In this document: piece by piece, positions 16,520 to 25,736 of the stretch
How positions within the stretch are numbered: the stretch's first letter is position 1
Layout of the letters: every line of letters begins with the position of its first letter
Assembly (NCBI RefSeq): GCF_016735495.2
Contig: NZ_JAERQY020000001.1
Span: forward strand, 310,001 to 374,000
DNA from: Lysobacter sp. MMG2
Lineage (GTDB): Bacteria > Pseudomonadota > Gammaproteobacteria > Xanthomonadales > Xanthomonadaceae
Direction: 5' to 3'
DNA: 64,000 bases
Notes under the pieces: model-generated
Seen by the model: the letters and a program-made list of their open reading frames with translations, nothing else
Database searches by the model: none
What the model was told of the DNA's origin: nothing
Position numbers and translations under genes: made by a program

Positions 16520-18139
16520 ATGGAGTACGCAACGTTGCCTCGGCGCGGTGCTTGGGATGCCGCATGGCGGGTAGATCTGCCGCGGCACCGGTTGGCGCAT
16601 CACGGGGTTGATCACGTCTACCTAGTGCTGGATATCGACTTTCCGCGTTCCGAACCACGGATCATTGCGCCGCAAGCAGCGGCGATTGGAGCCCCGGCGT
16701 GGCCACACGTGGAGAAAGGCGGCGTGCTGTGCCTGTCAGCGACCCGCTTTTCGGCGCCGGCCGGGCAGCGGGCGCTGACCGTGCTGCAGGACGCACTTGA
16801 CGTTCTGGACCTGGATGATGCGGGCCGTGTCGCCGAGTTCCGTCGCGAACTTGCCGCGTACTGGTCGCAGCGCGTCGGTTCGGGAGCGGACACCGGACTG
16901 GCGCTGCTGCGGGCTGAGCCGGTAGATCGTGACATTTTCTACCATCGCGGCCCTGGAGCGCGCATCGTCTTCGCCGACACTGAAGACGAGCTTGAGCGGT
17001 GGCTGAAAAACCGCGGCGTCGAGTGCCGCCGGCCGCTTCCGCAAACGCGCTTGGCGTGGCCCGCCGGGCTCAGGGGCCCTGATACTTTCCCAAAAACCGG
17101 GCGCGACGTGATCGACATGGTCGGCCCGGCGCACCTGGACGGCAAGTTTCCCGCCGGCGGCGAGTTTCCCGTCGTGCTCGGCGCGATGGTCGACGAGGCT
17201 CCTATTTTTGTTGGTACCGTTTTACGCGGTGCGCCACAGAAGATGGTGATGAAGGGATTCCGGCCGTCGCGCCCGCGCCCTCAATGGCTGGTGGCCGACC
17301 TCTTTCGCGCCCGTGAGATCCACGCGATTAGCATCGAGCGCCTTGATGCAGCATGGATCCACGGGCGTGACGCCAATTCCGCGCTCGGACAGATGCAGGC
17401 GGCATCGGTGGCGATCGTAGGCTGCGGCGCACTCGGCGGCTTTCTGGCGCGTGGTCTGGTGCAGGCGGGGGTCGGCTCACTCGTGCTGGTGGATCACGAC
17501 TCCGTCAAGGCCGCCAACCTCGGTCGCCACGTCCTGGGCGCCGAGTGGCTCGGGCGCTCCAAGGCGAACGCGTTGGCCGAACAGCTCGCCCGCGATTTCC
17601 CCCACGCGAAACGGGCAACCGCGCATCATGCTCGCTTCCAGGACCTCTCCTCGGCGCAGTTGCAGGGACTGGCAGACTGCGATGTCGTGGTGCTCGCCGG
17701 AGTGGATCTGCCTGCCGAACTGGCGGTGGACCGCTGGAGTGCCACCCTGGAGCATGCGCCGGTTCGGGTGTGGACCTGGACGGAAGAGTTCGCCCTGGCT
17801 GGCCAAGCGATCTCCTTGTTTGGCACCGATTCCTTGGAGCCGGGGTTGGACGCGGACGGACGCTTCATCAAGCGCGCGACCTCCCGTTGGGATCCGCGCA
17901 CTACCACGCTGGGCGAGGCAGGATGCGGCACGTCGTTCCAACCCTATGACGCGGCGGACATGATGCACACGGTATTGATGGGCCAACGCTTGGTGGCCGA
18001 CGTCCTTCTGGGTAAGGTCGGGGCGTCCTTGCGCCGAACCTGGTTTGGTGATCGGGAGGCCGTGGTCGCGCAGGGCGGCGAACCCAGCGTCGAGTTCGAT
18101 CGCAGTTTCACTGAGAAAACCTACGCATGGCCGCCGTGA
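16520..18139 (+). CDS. cap2: Cap2 E2-E1 fusion, CBASS type II
   Basis: Ubiquitin-transfer-like enzyme that conjugates the CD-NTase C-terminus and primes it. 539 residues from the ATG at 16520. An N-terminal E2-like domain has its Cys at residue 71 (EKGGVLCLSATRF). The C-terminal E1/ThiF domain has GCGALGG (about 301-307), VDHDSVKAANLGRH for ATP, and the E1 Cys469 in GEAGCGTSFQPY. The frame continues upstream to 16403 without ATG, GTG or TTG. The translation there (AIEAELAAVRPDGWRRARP) resembles the first E2 helix, so the true start may be a CTG at 16436 overlapping the CD-NTase stop. Confidence 0.9.
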   Translation: MEYATLPRRGAWDAAWRVDLPRHRLAHHGVDHVYLVLDIDFPRSEPRIIAPQAAAIGAPAWPHVEKGGVLCLSATRFSAPAGQRALTVLQDALDVLDLDDAGRVAEFRRELAAYWSQRVGSGADTGLALLRAEPVDRDIFYHRGPGARIVFADTEDELERWLKNRGVECRRPLPQTRLAWPAGLRGPDTFPKTGRDVIDMVGPAHLDGKFPAGGEFPVVLGAMVDEAPIFVGTVLRGAPQKMVMKGFRPSRPRPQWLVADLFRAREIHAISIERLDAAWIHGRDANSALGQMQAASVAIVGCGALGGFLARGLVQAGVGSLVLVDHDSVKAANLGRHVLGAEWLGRSKANALAEQLARDFPHAKRATAHHARFQDLSSAQLQGLADCDVVVLAGVDLPAELAVDRWSATLEHAPVRVWTWTEEFALAGQAISLFGTDSLEPGLDADGRFIKRATSRWDPRTTTLGEAGCGTSFQPYDAADMMHTVLMGQRLVADVLLGKVGASLRRTWFGDREAVVAQGGEPSVEFDRSFTEKTYAWPP

Positions 18140-18648
18140 TCTCAGAGGACACACTCGTTGCGCAACTGCCAGAGGCCGCCGAGATCATCGTGCTGCGGCC
18201 AGGAGTGCTGGCCCATCTAGCGCGTTACCAGCAACGCCACTGGTGGCAGCGGGAAGCGGGCGGACAACTATTTGCTACGCTGACGAACACCTGCCTGGAC
18301 GTCTCGCTTGCGACCGGTCCCTACCGCGGTGACTTGCGCTCCCGCTTCGGCTACCGGTCCACCCCGGCCTCGGCGCAGCGGGAAATCGAGCGGCAACGCG
18401 ATCGGGGGCTCTACTACTGCGGCGACTGGCACACACACCCGCAACCGCACCCGCGGGCCTCACCGGAGGACCTCGACACCATCGTGCGGCTGCAGGCGCG
18501 TTCCGATCTGCGCCTAGCTTCGGTGCTCATGGTGATCCAAGGCACCGCAGTGGGCGTCGCGGGTGTGGCGGTCTACGTGTGCTGCGACGGACGCACGCTG
18601 CAATGCGCGGTGGAATCCGCGGCACCCGAAGTCCTGCCGTGCCCCTGA
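18127..18648 (+). CDS. cap3: Cap3 JAMM/JAB peptidase, CBASS type II
   Basis: Metal-dependent isopeptidase that removes CD-NTase conjugates made by Cap2. 173 residues. The JAMM site is complete: Glu43 in REAGGQLFA, and WHTHPQPHPRASPEDLD with His102, His104, Ser112 and Asp115 in HxHx7SxxD spacing. The start lies inside cap2 (13-base overlap), so all four CBASS genes are translationally coupled. Nothing else of the operon follows; 344 bases later the opposite-strand metabolic genes begin. Confidence 0.93.
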   Translation: MAAVISEDTLVAQLPEAAEIIVLRPGVLAHLARYQQRHWWQREAGGQLFATLTNTCLDVSLATGPYRGDLRSRFGYRSTPASAQREIERQRDRGLYYCGDWHTHPQPHPRASPEDLDTIVRLQARSDLRLASVLMVIQGTAVGVAGVAVYVCCDGRTLQCAVESAAPEVLPCP

Positions 18649-18992
18649 GGCGCATTCGCGAGTACCCGCAGGGCAATGAAGCCGTCTTCGATGTCCCGAG
18701 TAAACTTTGAATGCCCCCTCGCTTCACCCCCTGTTACAGGGGGGAGATTCGGGGGATACATGAAACGAACGATCGTAGAGAGGGTTCTTCGGACCCATCC
18801 CTCTTCGGGGCGCTTCCGGGTGACCGCTTTCGGCCAGAAGCGGACGCCCAAGGACAGATAGGAGGACCAAGAGCGTTCGGGGAAGGCCGGAAGGGTCTCA
18901 AGTTGGACGTTCCTAGGTGCCCGCTGAGGCTCGCGACGGCCACAGACGCGTGGATCATGGGGCCGTCTCGTTAGCACGGGACATGATAACCG
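18649..18992. other. Junction region between CBASS and metabolic cargo, with a short dispersed repeat
   Basis: About 340 bases without a supported gene. It includes a hairpin (CCCCCTGTTACAGGGGGG near 18729) and a short repeat TCGGCCAGAAGCGGACG at 18831-18847. A related copy in inverted orientation is at 18999-19016, and another with one change is near 29737-29757. It looks like a scar where cargo modules were joined. Confidence 0.45.
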
Positions 18993-20486
18993 TCAGGCGA
19001 ACGTCCGCTTCTGACCGAGCCGAGCATCGTTGACGACCTGATCCCTCGCCGGAATGCAATCAAGACATAGCTCGGGCAGAGCCGCACTCAGGGCCAGTCG
19101 CTGCTGCAGTTGCCGAAGCGCCGTCCTGAGTCCCTCTTCCACCACCGGATGGTAGAAGGCGCTGTCGAGCATCTGCTGGACCGTGTCTCCGCGTTGGACG
19201 CTCCAAGCCAAGAGGTGTCCAATGTGCTCCGCGGACGGGCCGATCATTTCGGCGCCCAGGAAGCGGCCCGTTCCCGCTTCGCCGTACACCCGAATCGCGC
19301 CACGGTTCTTCAGCATCACGCGGCTGCGGCCCTGGTCGTCAAACGAAGCTTCTCCCACCATGAATTCCATGCCGGACGCCACGAGCTCCGCATGGGTTTG
19401 CCCCGCGAGCATGATCTGCGGATCCGAGAACACGATCGACAGCGGCGCGCGACGGGGCCGTATGCGTACATGCGGATAACGGCCGGCATTGTCACCGGCA
19501 ATGCGACCGTCGTCCGAAGCCTCGTGCAGGATCTGCCGATCCTCCGCGACGTCGCCGGCGAGGAAGATGTGCGACCGATCGATCTGCCCAGTCCTCCGGT
19601 CTACCGTCGGGATGCCGGACGCATCGAGGGCGATGCCCGCATTCTCCAGTCCGAGGCTGCCCACGTTGGCACGACGACCGATGGCGACCAGGACGCAATC
19701 AAAGGTGTCCACCACGCCGCTACCATCGGCCATCGTGGCGCGCACCTGCACCCGGCCGGACGAGTCCAATCGTGGCACCAGGTCGCGCACCGGCGACACG
19801 ACATCCAGCTCCGCTCCCAGCGTTGAACGTGCGACGGCTTGCAGCGCCGGGTCGGTCAAGGGTCCGAGACGATCGCTACGACCGAAGAGCCTCACGCGCA
19901 CGCCCAGACGGTGCAATGCCTGGGCGATCTCCAGCCCGATGACGCCGGTGCCGACCACGGCAATGGACGCTGGCAAGGTCTTCCATGCGAACACGTCGTC
20001 GTTCACGAGCAGTTTGTCGCCGAGCGCCTCGCGCCATCCCGGCGGCACGGCGGGACTGGAGCCCGTGGCGATGACGATGCGATCGGCCACCACCATGGTG
20101 TCGGAACCGACCAGGAGTTCGTGCGGCGAGAGGAAGCGCGCGAAGCCGTCCAGTCGATGCGCTTCGGGCCAGCGATGGACGGCGCCGACCACGAAACCGA
20201 CGAAGCGGTCTCGCTCGCGCCGGACGCGGTCCATTACTTCGACTCCGTCGATGCGAGATGGGCCAGCGTGCACGCCGAAGGCGGCCGCGCCCTGCACCGC
20301 GTGCGCCGCGTCCGCCGCGCTGATGAGCAGCTTACTCGGCATGCACCCGACGCGGGCACACGTCGTGCCGTAGTGGCTTCCTTCTATGACCACTAGGTTG
20401 GTGGTGTGCTCGGAGGCGGTGCGATACGCACTCATGCCGGCACTTCCGGCACCCAGGATCGCGATGTCTGTCTTGAGGGTCTTCAT
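18993..20486 (-). CDS. lpd: Dihydrolipoamide dehydrogenase (E3)
   Basis: FAD enzyme that reoxidises lipoyl groups of 2-oxoacid dehydrogenases with NAD+. 497 residues. Seen: FAD loop ILGAGSAGMSAY near residue 10, redox pair GTTCARVGCMPSK (CxxxxC), NAD loop VVGTGVIGLEIAQ, second FAD motif IFLAGDVAE, and the C-terminal His-Glu pair in YHPVVEEGLRTAL. After that the protein runs on about 45 residues beyond the usual end and finishes RLGQKRTFA, which is the translated dispersed repeat. Divergent from aceE with one AhpD-like gene between. An extra copy on a mobile element; the housekeeping lpd should be elsewhere. Confidence 0.9.
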   Translation of the reverse strand: MKTLKTDIAILGAGSAGMSAYRTASEHTTNLVVIEGSHYGTTCARVGCMPSKLLISAADAAHAVQGAAAFGVHAGPSRIDGVEVMDRVRRERDRFVGFVVGAVHRWPEAHRLDGFARFLSPHELLVGSDTMVVADRIVIATGSSPAVPPGWREALGDKLLVNDDVFAWKTLPASIAVVGTGVIGLEIAQALHRLGVRVRLFGRSDRLGPLTDPALQAVARSTLGAELDVVSPVRDLVPRLDSSGRVQVRATMADGSGVVDTFDCVLVAIGRRANVGSLGLENAGIALDASGIPTVDRRTGQIDRSHIFLAGDVAEDRQILHEASDDGRIAGDNAGRYPHVRIRPRRAPLSIVFSDPQIMLAGQTHAELVASGMEFMVGEASFDDQGRSRVMLKNRGAIRVYGEAGTGRFLGAEMIGPSAEHIGHLLAWSVQRGDTVQQMLDSAFYHPVVEEGLRTALRQLQQRLALSAALPELCLDCIPARDQVVNDARLGQKRTFA

Positions 20487-20566
20487 GGTCTTGCTCTTTG
20501 ATGAAGTTCGCGCATCTGACTCTCAACGAGCAAGCGCAATGTGTTTGCCCATGGACTCACAGCGAG

Positions 20567-21007
20567 TCACATTACGGAGACCGAGCGGAATGCCATTTCC
20601 AGCCGGTTCCAAGCGTTGACCGTATTGATGGCCACCGTCAGGTCCGCGCGTTGTCGCTCGTCGAAGTGCCTGGACAGCCGTTCGTAGTCGGAGTCCGGCG
20701 CGCCGGTGTCCGAGATGCGGGTCAGCGCCTCGGTCCAGGCAAGTGCAGCACGCTCCTCCTCCGTGAAGAAGGGCGACTCGCGCCATACGGCCACGGCATG
20801 CAGGCGGCGATCCCTTTCGCCCTGCCGGCGCGCATCCGTGCTGTACACGTCGACGCAGTAGGCGCAACCGTTGAGCTGCGATGCGCGCAGCTTCACGAGT
20901 TCAAGCAGGCTGCTTTTCAGGGAGAGCTTGTTGACGGCGGCCTGCATGGCGATCATCGCTTTGGCGGCATCGGGCGAGGCTTTGTAGAAGTCGAGACGAG
21001 ATTGCAT
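20567..21007 (-). CDS. AhpD-like / carboxymuconolactone decarboxylase family protein
   Basis: 146 residues from the ATG at 21007 (MQSRLDFYK); the frame reaches 21130. The alkyl-hydroperoxidase-D fold signature is NGCAYCVDVYSTDARRQGE, then WRESPFFTEEERAALAWTEAL. The CxxC is intact, but the His that normally follows (CxxCxxxH, as in CVDMH) is Tyr here, which removes the usual proton-relay residue. In AhpD the CxxC takes electrons from a lipoyl domain and Lpd, which makes the adjacent lpd gene meaningful. It is 80 bases upstream of lpd on the same strand. Confidence 0.85.
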   Translation of the reverse strand: MQSRLDFYKASPDAAKAMIAMQAAVNKLSLKSSLLELVKLRASQLNGCAYCVDVYSTDARRQGERDRRLHAVAVWRESPFFTEEERAALAWTEALTRISDTGAPDSDYERLSRHFDERQRADLTVAINTVNAWNRLEMAFRSVSVM

Positions 21008-21614
21008 TGGATGTATCCATTGATGTGTGGCGTAAGCGTAGGCGCGCGTTTCGCACGGGAAGGGAGCCAATTCCTGACATGTTCGGAGGCCATGCCAGAA
21101 GCAGTGTGTCGAGATGTATAGACGGCGCATTAGCTACGCTCCGTTACAAGCCAGTGAATGTGGCGACGCGTCCACGGGCGTTGCTCGCTCCGGAACTGTG
21201 CTTGCTTCATCCGCAGCCCATTAGGGAAGCCACGAGCCTTCCGGGGCCCACGAGCCTGCTATCGCACACGCAAGAGCGATCTGCCTGCCTGACTGCGCCA
21301 CTTCAGGCGATAGCCCCTATGCCGGGCACCGAGGGTCTGCCCGGCAGCCGCCGGATACTTGCAGTCGGCTCGATCGCGTTCGCTCTATGCCCCACGAATC
21401 GGACAAATCTGACCCTGATCTTGGCGAGATGGCTGCGCTTTGCATGCAACTCGGTGCAAGTTATGCGCGCAGCTACCGTTCGTCGGGAATGTGGGAAACG
21501 TCCACGCCAACGCGCGTGCCGCGCAACATGCTCCGTTTCACCCGCATGCCTACCGCGAATCCACCCGGGACCACATGACTGCAATCACGTCAGTCCATGT
21601 GCAAGGCCACGTCC
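21008..21614. promoter_or_regulatory. Divergent promoter region of the lpd and aceE groups
   Basis: About 600 bases between the divergent AhpD-like and aceE genes. No regulator gene and no recognisable operator were found. Short open frames (for example 21387-21578) have no known domain. Confidence 0.35.
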
Positions 21615-24314
21615 ATGTCCGCTCCCTCCGACCACGCATACGTTCCGCATGACGCCGATCCGACCGAGACCCGCGAATGGCTGGACGCGCTCGGTGCCGT
21701 CCTCCATCACGACGGAGCCGATCGTGCCTCATACCTCGTTTCGCAGCTCAATTCGCACGCGCGACGCTCCGGCGGGATCGTCGACTTCAACACCACGACG
21801 GATTACGTCAACACCATTCCGGTGGGCCAGCAGGCGCTAAGCCCGGGAGATCCGAAGCTGGAGAAGCGCATCCGCGACATCATCCGATGGAACGCGATGG
21901 CGATGGTCGTGCGCGCGAACCGAAAGCCCGGCGAACTGGGTGGACACCTGGCGAGCTTCGCCTCCTCGGCGGTGCTGTATGAAACCGGGTTCAACCATTT
22001 CTGGCGCGCGCCGAGCGATGCGCACCCGGGTGATCTGATCTTCACCCAAGGCCACTCCAGTCCTGGGATCTACGCGCGCTCGTTCCTGGAAGGGCGCTTT
22101 GACGAAGCGCAGCTCGACCTGTTCCGCATGGAAGTCGAGGGCAAGGGCCGCGGGCTTTCCTCCTATCCGCATCCCTGGTTGATGCCCGAGTACTGGCAGG
22201 TGGCCACGGTGTCCATGGGGCTGGGACCGCTGCAGGCGATCTACCAGGCGCACTTCTGGCGCTATCTGGAGCAGCGCGGGCTGATGCCCGCCTCCGACCG
22301 CAAGGTGTGGGCGTTGCTGGGCGACGGCGAGATCGATGAACCCGAGACCGTGGGCGCACTGGCGCTGGCCGCGCGCGAGCGACTGGACAACCTCGTTTTC
22401 GTCATCAACTGCAATCTGCAGCGGCTCGACGGCCCCGTCCGTGGCAACGGCAAGATCATCCAGGAAGTCGAAGGCGTGTTCCGCGGCGCCGGATGGAACG
22501 TCATCAAGACGATCTGGGGCAGCCGCTGGGATCCACTGCTGGCGAAGGACACCGACGGCGAACTGCGCCGCATCATGATGGAGACCGTCGACGGCGAGTA
22601 CCAGGCTTACAAGACGCTGGGCGGCGCGTACACGCGCGAACACTTCTTCGGCAAGAGCGAATCCACGCGCGCCCTGGTGGAAGGCATGTCTGACCACGAT
22701 ATCGAGATGCTTAACCGCGGCGGCCACGATCCGGTCAAGGTGTACGCGGCCTACGATGCCGCCGTGCGTACGAAGGGCCAGCCCACCGTCATCCTCGCCA
22801 AGTCCATCAAGGGCTACGGCCTGGGCGACCAGTACCAGTCGCAGAACGCCAACCATAACAAGAAGAAGATCGACCTCGAAGCGCTCAAGTACATGCGCGA
22901 CCGCCTCTCCATTCCGATCCCCGACGACCGTCTCGACGAGGTTCCCTATTTCCACCCCGGGCCGGACTCGCACGAAGTGCGGTACCTGCAGGAGCACCGC
23001 GCGGCCCTGGGTGGCACCCTTCCGCGCCGCCGCCCACGCTCCAGTGTGGAGCTGACGGCGCCGCCGCTCTCGGCCTTCGACGCGCTGCTGCAGTCGAGCG
23101 GCGAGCGCGAGATCAGCACGACCATGGCGATGGTGCGTGCGGTGAACCTGCTGCTGCGCGACAAGGAGATCGGCCCACGGGTGGTGCCGGTGATCGCCGA
23201 CGAAGCGCGCACGTTCGGCATGGAGGGCCTGTTCCGGCAGGTAGGCATCTATGCGCCATTCGGGCAGAGGTATACACCCAACGATTCGTCGCAGTTGGTC
23301 TACTACCGCGAGGCCGCCGATGGCCAGGTGCTGCAGGAGGGCATCAGCGAAGCCGGTGGCATCAGCTCGTGGATAGCAGCCGGAACCAGCTACAGCGTCA
23401 ACGACGTGCCGATGCTGCCATTCTTCTTCTACTACGCAATGTTCGGCTTCCAGCGCGTGGGCGACCTCGCCTGGGCGGCCGCCGACATGCGCGCGCGTGG
23501 CTTCCTCGTCGGAGGCACCGCCGGTCGCACGACGATCAACGGCGAAGGCCTGCAGCACGAGGACGGCCATTCGCACCTGATGTCCGGCGCCATTCCGAAC
23601 GTGGTGTCGTACGACCCCACGTTCGCCTACGAGGTGGCCGTCATCGTCCGCGAAGGCGTGCGCCGCATGCTGCAGGAGCAGGAAGACGTCTACTTCTACC
23701 TGACGGTGATGAACGAGGCATACGCACATCCCGCCATGCCCGAGGGCTCCGAGGAAGGGATCCTGCGCGGCATGTACCTGCTGGCGCCAGCGACGGAACT
23801 TCCTGCCGACGCACCGCGCGTGCAGCTCCTGGGCGCGGGCACGATTCTTCGCGAGGCGATCGCGGCGGCGGAGATGCTGCGCAAGGACTTCGGCGTGGCG
23901 GCCGATGTCTGGTCTTGCCCGAGCTTCTCCGAGCTGCGCCGGGACGGCTTCCATGCCGAACGCTGGAACCGCCTGCACCCCGGCGAGCCGGAGCGCGTAC
24001 CCTACGTCACCTCGCTGCTCAACGAGCATCCGGGACCGGTGATCGCCGCCACCGACTACGTGCGCGGCCTCGCCGACCAGATTCGCGCGTTCATCCCGCA
24101 AGGCCGGCGCTACACGGTGCTTGGCACCGACGGCTTCGGCCGCAGTGATACCCGCTGGAACCTGCGCGCCTACTTCGAAGTGGACCGCCGCTGGATCGCC
24201 CATGCGGCCGTGCTGTCCCTGGCCCGCGATGGCGTGCTGCCGACGTCCGCGGTCGCCAAGGCTGCCGACCTTTACGGCATCGACGCGGACAAGGCCGAGC
24301 CCGCGCTCGGCTAG
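21615..24314 (+). CDS. aceE: Pyruvate dehydrogenase E1 component, homodimeric type
   Basis: Thiamine-diphosphate enzyme that decarboxylates pyruvate and acetylates the lipoyl group of E2. 899 residues from the ATG at 21615 (an ATG at 21597 is also in frame); family length is about 890. Seen: SYPHPWLMPEYWQ, the TPP motif GDGEIDEPETVG followed by NCNLQRLDGPVRGNGK, the transketolase-like part with FGMEGLFRQVG, and GEGLQHEDGHSH. No E2 (aceF) gene is present, so this E1 would have to work with the chromosomal E2 or another lipoyl protein. The nuoF copy starts 11 bases after its stop. Confidence 0.92.
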   Translation: MSAPSDHAYVPHDADPTETREWLDALGAVLHHDGADRASYLVSQLNSHARRSGGIVDFNTTTDYVNTIPVGQQALSPGDPKLEKRIRDIIRWNAMAMVVRANRKPGELGGHLASFASSAVLYETGFNHFWRAPSDAHPGDLIFTQGHSSPGIYARSFLEGRFDEAQLDLFRMEVEGKGRGLSSYPHPWLMPEYWQVATVSMGLGPLQAIYQAHFWRYLEQRGLMPASDRKVWALLGDGEIDEPETVGALALAARERLDNLVFVINCNLQRLDGPVRGNGKIIQEVEGVFRGAGWNVIKTIWGSRWDPLLAKDTDGELRRIMMETVDGEYQAYKTLGGAYTREHFFGKSESTRALVEGMSDHDIEMLNRGGHDPVKVYAAYDAAVRTKGQPTVILAKSIKGYGLGDQYQSQNANHNKKKIDLEALKYMRDRLSIPIPDDRLDEVPYFHPGPDSHEVRYLQEHRAALGGTLPRRRPRSSVELTAPPLSAFDALLQSSGEREISTTMAMVRAVNLLLRDKEIGPRVVPVIADEARTFGMEGLFRQVGIYAPFGQRYTPNDSSQLVYYREAADGQVLQEGISEAGGISSWIAAGTSYSVNDVPMLPFFFYYAMFGFQRVGDLAWAAADMRARGFLVGGTAGRTTINGEGLQHEDGHSHLMSGAIPNVVSYDPTFAYEVAVIVREGVRRMLQEQEDVYFYLTVMNEAYAHPAMPEGSEEGILRGMYLLAPATELPADAPRVQLLGAGTILREAIAAAEMLRKDFGVAADVWSCPSFSELRRDGFHAERWNRLHPGEPERVPYVTSLLNEHPGPVIAATDYVRGLADQIRAFIPQGRRYTVLGTDGFGRSDTRWNLRAYFEVDRRWIAHAAVLSLARDGVLPTSAVAKAADLYGIDADKAEPALG

Positions 24315-24325
24315 GGGCGACCACC

Positions 24326-25648
24326 ATGCCCTCCGATACCGCCCAGCAGTCGGTGATGCCCCATCAGGTGTCGTACACGACGCACGCGTTCGATCAGCCA
24401 TGGACCATGCAAAGCTACGAGCGCGTGGGCGGCTGGAAGGCGTGGCGGGAGATCGTGGCCCAGAGACCCGACCCGCGTGAACTCATCGAGCAGATAAAAG
24501 CCAGCGCGTTGCGTGGCCGCGGCGGTGCGGGCTTCGGTACGGGCCTGAAGCTCTCCTTCATGCCGCACGGCGAACCGGGTCAGAAGTACGTGCTCTGCAA
24601 CTCCGACGAAGCCGAGCCGGGCACCTGCAAGGACCGCGAACTGCTGCGCTACAACCCGCACGCGGTGCTTGAGGGCATGGCGATCGCCGCCTACTGCGCC
24701 GGCGCTACCGTGGCGTACAACTTCCTGCGCGGTGAGTTCCACCACGAGCCGTACGAGCGGATCGAGCATGCGACCCGGGAGGCGAGTGATGCGGGGCTGC
24801 TCGGCGAGAACATCCTGGGCAGCGGCATCGAGGTAACCATCCACAACGTCCTGGGTGCAGGCGCGTACATCGCCGGCGAGGAGACTGGCCTGATGGAAGC
24901 GCTGGAAGGAAAGAAGGCCCTTCCCCGATATAAGCCACCTTTCCCGGCGGTGTTCGGTCTTTACGGCCAGCCCACGACGATCTGCAACACCGAAACCTTT
25001 GCCTCCCTGCCATCGATCATGCTCAAGGGTGCGCAATGGTTCCTGGATATCGGCAAGCCGAACAACGGCGGCCCGAAGATCTTCTCCGTGAGCGGGCACG
25101 TGTCGCGCCCCGGGAACTACGAGGTGCCGCTGGGATTGCCGTTTCGCGAGTTGCTCGCACTCGCGGGTGGCATGCGCAAGGGACGCGCGCTCAAGGCGGT
25201 TATCCCGGGCGGCACGACGATGAAGGTGATCCCGGGCGATCGCATGCTGGACATCGCCATGGATTTCGATTCGCTGCGAATGGCCGGGTCGGGGCTAGGA
25301 TCAGGCGCCGTGATCGTCATGGACGACACCACATGCATGGTGCGCACCTGTCATCGCATATCGCGCTTCTACATGTCCGAGTCCTGCGGACAATGCACGC
25401 CGTGCCGTGAAGGCACGGGGTGGATGTACCGGCTGCTGGATCGCATCGTCACCGGCAACGGCACGCAGGGAGACCTGGACCGCCTGGCGGAAGTGTCACG
25501 GAACATCGAAGGGCACACGATCTGCGCCTTCGGCGAAGCAGCCGCGTGGCCGGTGCAGGGATTCCTGCAGCACTTCTGGCCGGAATTCGAGTATTTCATT
25601 GAACATGGGCGTTCGTTCGTTGAGGCTAGTCGCGGACACCCTTCCTAG
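24326..25648 (+). CDS. nuoF: NuoF-like NADH-binding subunit, extra copy on mobile element
   Basis: FMN and 4Fe-4S flavoprotein that takes electrons from NADH in complex I. 440 residues, normal for NuoF. Seen: RGRGGAGFGTGLK (FMN/NADH), NSDEAEPGTCKDR, GAGAYIAGEETGLMEALEG, and the cluster cysteines in SCGQCTPCREG plus TICAFGEA. The usual CGEET is AGEET here. None of the other Nuo subunits, in particular NuoE or NuoG, is nearby, so it may be a replacement subunit or an independent NADH oxidoreductase. It is the second gene of the aceE operon. Confidence 0.88.
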   Translation: MPSDTAQQSVMPHQVSYTTHAFDQPWTMQSYERVGGWKAWREIVAQRPDPRELIEQIKASALRGRGGAGFGTGLKLSFMPHGEPGQKYVLCNSDEAEPGTCKDRELLRYNPHAVLEGMAIAAYCAGATVAYNFLRGEFHHEPYERIEHATREASDAGLLGENILGSGIEVTIHNVLGAGAYIAGEETGLMEALEGKKALPRYKPPFPAVFGLYGQPTTICNTETFASLPSIMLKGAQWFLDIGKPNNGGPKIFSVSGHVSRPGNYEVPLGLPFRELLALAGGMRKGRALKAVIPGGTTMKVIPGDRMLDIAMDFDSLRMAGSGLGSGAVIVMDDTTCMVRTCHRISRFYMSESCGQCTPCREGTGWMYRLLDRIVTGNGTQGDLDRLAEVSRNIEGHTICAFGEAAAWPVQGFLQHFWPEFEYFIEHGRSFVEASRGHPS

Positions 25649-25736
25649 TCCCCCACGGGCATTGTCGTGATGGGGCCCTGCCGGAACACCAGCCGAGACC
25701 CTCATTTCCCGATGGCCCTCTCACCGGAGTGCAGCG

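Noticed and set aside
21837-24401. An 854-residue frame antisense to aceE
   Set aside because: Shadow frame without domains; aceE has full family motifs.
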